From UBA1740 sp045587025 (GTDB lineage Bacteria > Bacillota > Clostridia > Oscillospirales > CAG-272): a stretch of 17,943 nt of DNA. Both the position numbers and the translations under genes were made by a program. The notes below the pieces were generated by a model. The model searched no databases. It had not been told where the DNA came from and saw only the letters and a program-made list of their open reading frames with translations. Each line of letters opens with the position of its first letter. The first letter of the stretch is position 1. This document shows, piece after piece, positions 13,457 to 17,943 of this stretch. Where the stretch lies: contig JAZNBK010000036.1 of NCBI GenBank assembly GCA_045587025.1, positions 1 to 17,943 on the forward strand. The letters are read 5' to 3'.

Positions 13457-15181
13457 TTACATATCAGAATTGGCGCGGAATTGCAGATTATAAAGGTCAT
13501 AGTACATTCCCTTCCTTGCAATGAGCTCGTCGTGAGTTCCACTCTCCGCAATTTTTCCCTCCGCTATTACGGCGATTTCGTCAGCGTTCTTTATAGTGGA
13601 TAGGCGATGCGCTACGACAAGCGTCGTTCTACCCTTGCATAGCTCGTCCAACGCCTGTTGAATAAGAATTTCCGTCGTGTTATCAAGCGCACTCGTTGCC
13701 TCGTCAAGAATAAGTATGGGAGGATTTTTCAAAAACACTCTGGCAATTGAAAGACGCTGCTTCTGTCCTCCCGAAAGACGCACTCCCCGCTCGCCGATTT
13801 GTGTATTATAACCATGCTCCAAGCTCATTATATAATCGTGAATGTTTGCACGTCTTGCCGCCTCGTATACTTCTTCATCGGTAGCGTCTAATCTACCGTA
13901 AAGTATGTTATCCTTAATGGTAGAATTGAACAGATAAATGTCCTGCTGAACTATACCTATATTTCGGCGCAGGGATTCCATAGATAGCGTATGAATCTCT
14001 TTTCCGTCAATAAATATTTCTCCCGAACTTACATCGTAGAAATGGGGAATTAAATGACAAATAGTAGTTTTTCCGCCTCCTGACGGCCCGACAAGAGCAT
14101 AGGTCTTCCCCTTCTCTATGTTCAAGCTTATATGGTCAAGCACTTCCTTCTCGGTGTCATAGCTGTAGGTAACGTCACGAAACTCTATATGCCCCTCTAT
14201 ATTTTCTATATCCTGCGCCCCGTCAGAATCCTTTTCCGGCTCGGCATCTAAAATTTCAATAAATCTTTCAAATCCGGTCACACCGTTCTGATATTGCTCC
14301 ATAAAGTTTATAAGAGTCATTACGGGGGTAATAAACAAGCCGACCGACACTATAAACGCAGAATAATCACCAAAATCTATTACATCGTTGTAAAGGAAAA
14401 GACCGCCCGCAATCAAAACCACGACGTTAAAAACGTCGGTTATAAACGAATTCGCCGAGTGAAACTGCCCCATTGCCTTATACGCTTCTTTCCTCGCTTC
14501 CGTGAAGGCATTGTTCCCGAGTTCGAATTTTTCCAGTTCCTTTTCAGCATTGTTGAACGCTTTAGTTACACGGATTCCTGATATGCTTCCCTCAAGAGAA
14601 GCATTTATAATTGCGACGGATTCACGGCTCTTTTTGAAAGCGCCTCTCATTCTTTTCCGCAACGAAAATGACACGATGAAAAGAAACGGTACGCACGCAA
14701 AAATAATTAAGGTCAGATAAATATTAATGCTTGACAAATAAATAAATGAAGCTATAACCGAAATTGAAGAAATTATAACGTTCTCCGGACCGTGATGCGC
14801 GAGCTCGCTTATATCCATAAGGTCGTTTGTCATTCTTGACATTATTTTTCCCGTTTCATGATTGTCATAAAACTTGTACGGTAATTTTTCAAGCTGCCTG
14901 AACATATCGCTACGCATTTGCGCCTGCATACGCACGCCCATAACGTGCCCGTAATACTGAATAAAATAATTCAACATCATACGAATAAAATACAATGCAA
15001 GCAAAGCGCAGCCGAATACTACGATTAAACGGTATTGCCTGTTTGGTATGAGGTTGTTTAGCATTTCTCTCGTTACTATAGGATATAAAATACCGATAAG
15101 AGAAACTAAAAGCGCCGCCAGCATATCGGCTATAAATATACGCAAATGCGGTTTGTAATAGGACAAAAATCGTTTTAACAT
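13457..15181 (-). CDS. ABC exporter, fused membrane and ATPase half-transporter
   Basis: The 574-residue MsbA/LmrA-like half transporter would work as a dimer. The N-terminal part (about 1-315) is a six-helix type 1 exporter domain with the KLPYKFYDNHETGKIMSRMTND-like intracellular loop at 99-120. The ATPase domain has Walker A GPSGGGKT (365-372), Q-loop VQQD (411-414), signature LSGGQKQR (469-476), Walker B ILILDE with Glu494, and the H-loop His525. All catalytic residues are present. Start at 15181 is chosen because GGAAAGG precedes it. The longer in-frame start is at the -10 region. Substrate unknown (drug, lipid or peptide). It is first in the operon with Nudix and PHP hydrolases. Confidence 0.95.
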   Translation of the reverse strand: MLKRFLSYYKPHLRIFIADMLAALLVSLIGILYPIVTREMLNNLIPNRQYRLIVVFGCALLALYFIRMMLNYFIQYYGHVMGVRMQAQMRSDMFRQLEKLPYKFYDNHETGKIMSRMTNDLMDISELAHHGPENVIISSISVIASFIYLSSINIYLTLIIFACVPFLFIVSFSLRKRMRGAFKKSRESVAIINASLEGSISGIRVTKAFNNAEKELEKFELGNNAFTEARKEAYKAMGQFHSANSFITDVFNVVVLIAGGLFLYNDVIDFGDYSAFIVSVGLFITPVMTLINFMEQYQNGVTGFERFIEILDAEPEKDSDGAQDIENIEGHIEFRDVTYSYDTEKEVLDHISLNIEKGKTYALVGPSGGGKTTICHLIPHFYDVSSGEIFIDGKEIHTLSMESLRRNIGIVQQDIYLFNSTIKDNILYGRLDATDEEVYEAARRANIHDYIMSLEHGYNTQIGERGVRLSGGQKQRLSIARVFLKNPPILILDEATSALDNTTEILIQQALDELCKGRTTLVVAHRLSTIKNADEIAVIAEGKIAESGTHDELIARKGMYYDLYNLQFRANSDM

Positions 15182-15222
15182 TTTGATTGCCTTTCCTTGC
15201 TTGATTGACTGAATTATAATTA

Positions 15223-15251
15223 ATATTACCACATTTTGAAATTCATGTCAA
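15223..15251 (-). promoter_or_regulatory. Promoter of the ABC-Nudix-PHP operon
   Basis: Minus-strand TTGACA (15251-15246), 17-bp spacer ending in TGG, and TAATAT (15228-15223). The extended TG compensates for a four-of-six -10. A second TTGACA lies 20 bp further upstream (near 15266-15271). Confidence 0.75.
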
Positions 15252-15283
15252 TCTTTTGTTTTTGTCAAAACGGTTTTTTCTTG

Positions 15284-15886
15284 CTAACTTTTGTTTGCTT
15301 TTTCAACTTCGACAATAGGTATGTCTATACTACGGCTCTTTCCGCTCTTTCTTTCGTTTGAAAAGAATAAAACGCTTCCGTTTTTGAGGCAAAAGCTTTT
15401 CCTGTTAATTTTAAAAAGGTTCAGCTGCTTCTCCTTCTCTTTAAGCGCTCTTTTTATTCTCGACGACACCTTTACTCCAAGACGGGAAAGCGGAATCAGC
15501 GTCGCCCGTTTTTTGTCCCACGTCTGACTTATAATTTTCTCATATCGCTCACTTCCTCTTTTTTGCAGAGATATCGCGCACGATATAGATATGAATTCCT
15601 CGTTTTGCCAGATATAATTTATAAGGACGGAATAACGGTACGGGCGAAAGGAAAAGCGCTTTTTTTCATCCTGTGAGGCGGCGTATTCGCTTTTGCTTCT
15701 CGCAAAAAGCGCCGTCCTTGCATATTCGTAGCATCCTTCCAATATTTTTTCGTAAAAACCGTTTATTTTTTCTTGTGCCTTCCCCGCTTCGCAAATGCGA
15801 AGCCCTTTAAAAGAAATATCCAGATAGACAATTCCGCCCTCAGAAAAGCTCTCCCGTCTGTCGCTTTTTTCGATAGTATAATCCAT
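15284..15886 (-). CDS. Uncharacterised protein, possibly related to the DUF3298/RsiV fold
   Basis: The 200-residue protein is not firmly recognised. It has no signal peptide and no transmembrane helix. The order of elements, YLDISFKGLRICEAGKAQ...INGFYEKILEGCYEYA (20-56), then SVLINYIWQNEEFISISCAISL, then ISQTWDKKRATLIPLSRLG, resembles DUF3298/DUF4163 proteins (the extracellular part of RsiV and PdaC): a first strand, a long helix starting with IN, and a late S.T.D...G..L.L motif. The GGAH-like motif usual there is missing. The C-terminal 60 residues are very basic. GGGGAAG precedes the ATG. It is upstream of the ABC operon with no obvious terminator between. The 234 bp between it and the tRNA hold only A/T-rich tracts. 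Confidence 0.8.
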   Translation of the reverse strand: MDYTIEKSDRRESFSEGGIVYLDISFKGLRICEAGKAQEKINGFYEKILEGCYEYARTALFARSKSEYAASQDEKKRFSFRPYRYSVLINYIWQNEEFISISCAISLQKRGSERYEKIISQTWDKKRATLIPLSRLGVKVSSRIKRALKEKEKQLNLFKINRKSFCLKNGSVLFFSNERKSGKSRSIDIPIVEVEKANKS

Positions 15887-16097
15887 TTACTTCCCCTTTT
15901 GAATAGCTTTATACAATTCTATTCTAACAGCTTTTTTTTAATTCTAAAAACAGGGCGAAAAAGCGCTTTTTTTTGCATTTTTTTCGGTCAAACGTCATAT
16001 CGTATAATATTACTCGAAAAAGAGTGCGGAAACTTTTCAAAATTTCCAAATATTAAAATTTAGTCAAAAAACAAGAAACATTCAGTTCATATATGTC

Positions 16098-16106
16098 TGC
16101 TAAAAT
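16098..16106 (+). promoter_or_regulatory. Possible extended -10 of the tRNA gene
   Basis: TGC followed by TAAAAT (16101-16106) lies 14 bp before the mature tRNA 5' end. The predicted start would leave about 7 nt of leader. No good -35 is visible. Confidence 0.4.
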
Positions 16107-16120
16107 ACCAAAATGTCAAC

Positions 16121-16197
16121 GGACCATTAGCTCAGTTGGTTAGAGCTACCGGCTCATAACCGGTAGGTCCAAGGTTCGAGTCCTTGATGGTCCACCA
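16121..16197 (+). tRNA. tRNA with CAU anticodon, probably tRNA-Ile2 (lysidine type)
   Basis: A complete 77-nt cloverleaf: acceptor stem 16121-16127 with 16187-16193 (seven pairs), D-stem GCTC/GAGC, anticodon stem ACCGG/CCGGT with loop CTCATAA (anticodon 16155-16157), variable AGGTC, T-stem CAAGG/CCTTG with loop TTCGAGT, discriminator A and encoded CCA (16195-16197). CAU can be Met or AUA-reading Ile. The acceptor stem with C4-G69 and C5-G68, and the GGACC... start, match tRNA-Ile2 and the known TilS determinants rather than elongator tRNA-Met. In that case C34 would be modified to lysidine. A tilS gene is not in the window. Confidence 0.95.
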
Positions 16198-16269
16198 TTA
16201 GAGTATTATCCGAACAAAATGTTCTTTTTTGGAGCATTTTTCGGGTATACTACCGTGCATTAAAAAGGG

Positions 16270-16312
16270 AAGAGTTGGGAAGTTTAATAGCTTCTTAACT
16301 CTTTCTTTTTTT
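16270..16312. terminator. Terminator downstream of the tRNA
   Basis: Arms 16270-16282 and 16291-16303 form a 13-bp stem (two G-U pairs) with an eight-base loop, followed on plus by TCTTTTTTT. On minus it is followed by CCCTTTTTA, so it could also act there. A weaker stem (GAACA/TGTTC, 16212-16224) followed by six T lies closer to the tRNA. Confidence 0.85.
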
Positions 16313-16398
16313 CATTACTCGTTGCAAAATTTGAGGAATAAAGTAGAAAAAGCGAGGCGATTGAAAAAGAAAAACAAATAAAAAAGCAGAAAAAACAA

Positions 16399-16426
16399 TT
16401 TAAAAGAAGGTTATACACATTATAAT
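16399..16426 (+). promoter_or_regulatory. Promoter of the XRE regulator pair
   Basis: TATAAT at 16421-16426 with TTTAAA at 16399-16404 (16-bp spacer, four of six at -35). The 90 bp before it (from 16313) are very A-rich. Start predicted near 16433, leaving a leader of about 54 nt. Confidence 0.6.
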
Positions 16427-16486
16427 CCGTAGACTAATCATGCCACTTCTGGTAAAATTTTTTTGGACAAAAAGGAGTCAAAAATT

Positions 16487-16696
16487 ATGCCTGAAGTAAA
16501 AAAATTAGCAGAAAACTCGAAACAGATACGCAAAGAGATGAACGAAAGCCAAATAGAGTTCGCCTATCATTGCGGAATATGTACAGAGACTTTGAGTCTT
16601 ATCGAGCGCGAGAAAGCAGACCCGCGCTTAAGCACGGTTCAGAAGATAGCCGCATATACGAATAAGACTGTTGCTGAACTGCTTGAATTAAAATAA
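16487..16696 (+). CDS. Small XRE-family helix-turn-helix protein
   Basis: The 69-residue protein is almost entirely a Cro/C1-type helix-turn-helix domain (about residues 10-68): SKQIRKEMNESQIEFAYHCGI gives helices 1-2, TETLSLIEREKADPRLSTVQKIA helices 3-4, and TVAELLEL the last helix. The start at 16487 follows AAAGGAG by 9 nt, and a TTG eight codons upstream precedes that site. It is likely a DNA-binding regulator of its own operon or of nearby genes. It is followed after 20 nt by the next small gene, so the two are cotranscribed. Confidence 0.9.
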   Translation: MPEVKKLAENSKQIRKEMNESQIEFAYHCGICTETLSLIEREKADPRLSTVQKIAAYTNKTVAELLELK

Positions 16697-16716
16697 CGGT
16701 ATCGAGGAAGGGAATA

Positions 16717-16938
16717 ATGAAATATACATATATGGTACGTGTGGATATAATACACGATGAAGATAATTGTGCTCATACGGTATATGGGATTGACTTGTTT
16801 GAGGACAAGGAGCTCGTACAGTCCCTTCCTGATATTTTCTTTGATCGGCAGAAAGCCAAAGAGCTTGTCGCTTTATGTAACACGCTTGGCTTGAGTCCGC
16901 TGCATCTCGTTGATGTGGCAGAAGACGCATTGATATGA
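16717..16938 (+). CDS. Small conserved-type protein resembling DUF6514
   Basis: The 73-residue protein has no membrane segment or signal peptide. It shows an N-terminal beta region (MKYTYMVRVDII), TVYGIDLFEDKELVQSLPDIFFD, then a helical segment KAKELVALCNTLGLSPLHLVDVAEDAL. The YGI...DI..D...ELV.LCN...LSP.HL.DV.ED pattern is the one I associate with clostridial DUF6514 proteins, whose function is unknown. AGGAAGGG precedes the ATG. The gene is second in the XRE operon, directly before a strong terminator, so the regulator and this protein probably act together. The family name is from memory of the pattern and less certain than the coding call. Confidence 0.85.
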   Translation: MKYTYMVRVDIIHDEDNCAHTVYGIDLFEDKELVQSLPDIFFDRQKAKELVALCNTLGLSPLHLVDVAEDALI

Positions 16939-16946
16939 TAAAGAAA

Positions 16947-16986
16947 AAACGGGGGCTCCCGGCAAAGAGTCCCCGTTTCCCTTTTT
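16947..16986. terminator. Strong bidirectional terminator after the XRE operon
   Basis: Stem 16947-16958 with 16967-16978 (12 bp, one G-U) and an eight-base loop. Plus strand continues CCCTTTTTC. Minus strand continues TTTCTTTAT, with the last stem bases adding more U. It ends the XRE operon and probably also the convergent membrane-protein transcript. Confidence 0.92.
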
Positions 16987-17028
16987 CAAGGAGAAAGGAA
17001 GTCAACAAAAAAACAAAGGAGGTTTTTT

Positions 17029-17052
17029 ATGCCCGAATATATTATAACATAA
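17029..17052 (+). CDS. Seven-codon micro-ORF with a strong ribosome binding site
   Basis: ATG at 17029 is preceded by AAAGGAGG (17015-17022) at 6-nt spacing, the best Shine-Dalgarno sequence in the window, yet the frame encodes only MPEYIIT before TAA (17050-17052). It lies past the XRE-operon terminator and 27 nt before the end of the convergent membrane-protein gene. No promoter is seen between the terminator and it. It could be a leader or toxin-like peptide, or the start of a decayed gene. The XRE gene also begins MPE after a similar site, so a partial duplication is possible. Confidence 0.3.
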   Translation: MPEYIIT

Positions 17053-17078
17053 ATTTTACACGAAATAGGTACAAACTT

Positions 17079-17942
17079 TTAATCTTTTTCGGCCCATGCT
17101 ATACATTCCTCAAGCAAATATGTTCTCGCTTCCGCGCATTCAACGTGGCCGTCTACGATATTGTAATAGCCGTTCTGATAGCCCTTAACGGCATTAAGGA
17201 TTATGCAGAACACCTTAAGCATACACGCCGTTACTGTTGCGAAAGACAGGTCCTGTATAACCTCTATCACCATAGACGCAGCGAAGAAGGTAGATATAAG
17301 CGTCGGTACTATGAACGTAATATCTTTTATACGTTCCGAGCGCGCGGTAGAAAGCTTGAGCTTGATTTGCTTCTCGTCCTCAACCGCGAATATTAGGTTA
17401 TCCTGGCTTATAACGATAGGCTTCAGCTTATTTGCTTTTTCTATAGCTCTTCTCACCGCCTTCGGCATTTCAGAGGGCAGCTCCTTCGGGCCGAGCTTCA
17501 TATACTTTTCGGAATACTCCTCGTAAGATATACCCACTTGAGAGAGCAAGGCGTTACGACGGCGTATGAGGTCCTGCTCTGCATAGTCGGTACAAAACTT
17601 CATCAAGCCGCGCATGCCTACCTTAGTCTGACATGCACGTGACGCCTCTTTGTGTTTATCTATCGCTTTCTTGTAGCCTTCCTCGCGCATACCCTCACGA
17701 GTGCCCATATGCTTTGTCGAGTAATATTCGACGACACAGCAGCAGAAAAGGACTACGAGTGAGGGCGAGAAATCTGAAGTTATCGCGAATCCGCCGTCGA
17801 GGTCGGTAAAGAACACCATAGCAGCGACGATTATCGCAAGCACGGCGACTATCAGAGAGCTGTTTGCGGCTATGCCTTTCGCTGCCTTTTTAAAGCCGAG
17901 ATTGAAGTCGGGAACAGAAAAATCGGTGTTATGTTCATTCAT
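17079..17942 (-). CDS. Unknown four-helix membrane protein (start at window edge)
   Basis: The 287-residue protein is not recognised. Hydrophobic helices lie at about 29-45, 58-74, 209-228 and 233-251, leaving a 135-residue soluble, helix-rich and charged loop between the second and third (YYSTKHMGTREGMREEGY onward) and a 35-residue C-terminal tail. The second helix contains CCC. Both ends are probably cytosolic. The ATG at 17942 is one base from the window end, so the ribosome site cannot be seen and a longer N-terminus is possible. It is convergent with the XRE operon. Its position after a tRNA gene and a small regulator suggests accessory DNA, but this is inference. Confidence 0.8.
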   Translation of the reverse strand: MNEHNTDFSVPDFNLGFKKAAKGIAANSSLIVAVLAIIVAAMVFFTDLDGGFAITSDFSPSLVVLFCCCVVEYYSTKHMGTREGMREEGYKKAIDKHKEASRACQTKVGMRGLMKFCTDYAEQDLIRRRNALLSQVGISYEEYSEKYMKLGPKELPSEMPKAVRRAIEKANKLKPIVISQDNLIFAVEDEKQIKLKLSTARSERIKDITFIVPTLISTFFAASMVIEVIQDLSFATVTACMLKVFCIILNAVKGYQNGYYNIVDGHVECAEARTYLLEECIAWAEKD

Positions 17943-17943
17943 T

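Noticed and set aside
16411..16420. TTATACACAT as a DnaA box
   Set aside because: It has mismatches to TTATCCACA, occurs once and is next to a promoter. There is no origin context.
16935..17396. Plus-strand frame overlapping the DUF6514-like stop as ATGA
   Set aside because: The ATGA overlap is tempting, but the frame runs through a strong terminator and then antisense to the membrane protein. Its composition is random-like.
1..17943. CRISPR array, rRNA or insertion sequence with terminal repeats
   Set aside because: No regularly spaced identical repeats, rRNA sequence or transposase was seen. The only mobile-element gene is the partial serine recombinase.

Overview
The window looks like a chromosomal segment from a low-to-mid GC member of the Bacillota, class Clostridia, probably an uncultured gut-type lineage. 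The signs are strong AGGAGG-type ribosome binding sites, textbook TTGACA/TATAAT promoters, many U-tailed hairpin terminators, a DUF4368-type large serine recombinase, a pyrophosphate-type phosphofructokinase, and a small protein resembling the clostridial DUF6514 family. Exact taxonomy cannot be read from the sequence alone.

Layout. (1) 1-444 is the 3' end of a large serine recombinase, the right edge of a mobile element that lies mostly left of the window. It converges on rplM-rpsI (556-1407, minus), which has its own consensus promoter. (2) 1603-4301 is a minus-strand operon, ychF -> dCMP deaminase -> gpsA, with a consensus promoter upstream and a terminator overlapping the gpsA stop codon. 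(3) 4423-5279 holds an OmpR-type response regulator on the plus strand, with no histidine kinase beside it. It shares a bidirectional terminator with the next operon. (4) 5298-8867 is a minus-strand operon, PPi-type phosphofructokinase -> aspS -> DUF1622 membrane protein. (5) 8904-10764 holds an aldo-keto reductase with a two-cluster ferredoxin tail, then a superoxide-dismutase-fold protein that has lost every metal ligand. (6) 10829-11835 is an EamA-type exporter on the plus strand whose promoter contains a perfect inverted repeat. (7) 11851-15251 is a minus-strand operon, ABC exporter -> Nudix hydrolase -> PHP-domain hydrolase. (8) 15284-15886 is a poorly characterised protein that may relate to the DUF3298 fold. 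(9) 16121-16197 is a CAU-anticodon tRNA, more probably tRNA-Ile2 than tRNA-Met. It is followed by a more accessory-looking stretch: a small XRE regulator, a DUF6514-like protein, a strong ribosome binding site serving only seven codons, and a four-helix membrane protein running to the window edge.

Most of the window is core housekeeping: translation (S9, L13, AspRS, tRNA, YchF), nucleotide and lipid precursors (dCMP deaminase, GpsA) and glycolysis. No clear multi-gene novel system is visible. The most interesting single items are the ligand-less SOD-like protein, the palindromic operator candidate in the exporter promoter, the recombinase junction near rpsI, and the unknown membrane protein with its neighbouring micro-ORF after the tRNA.
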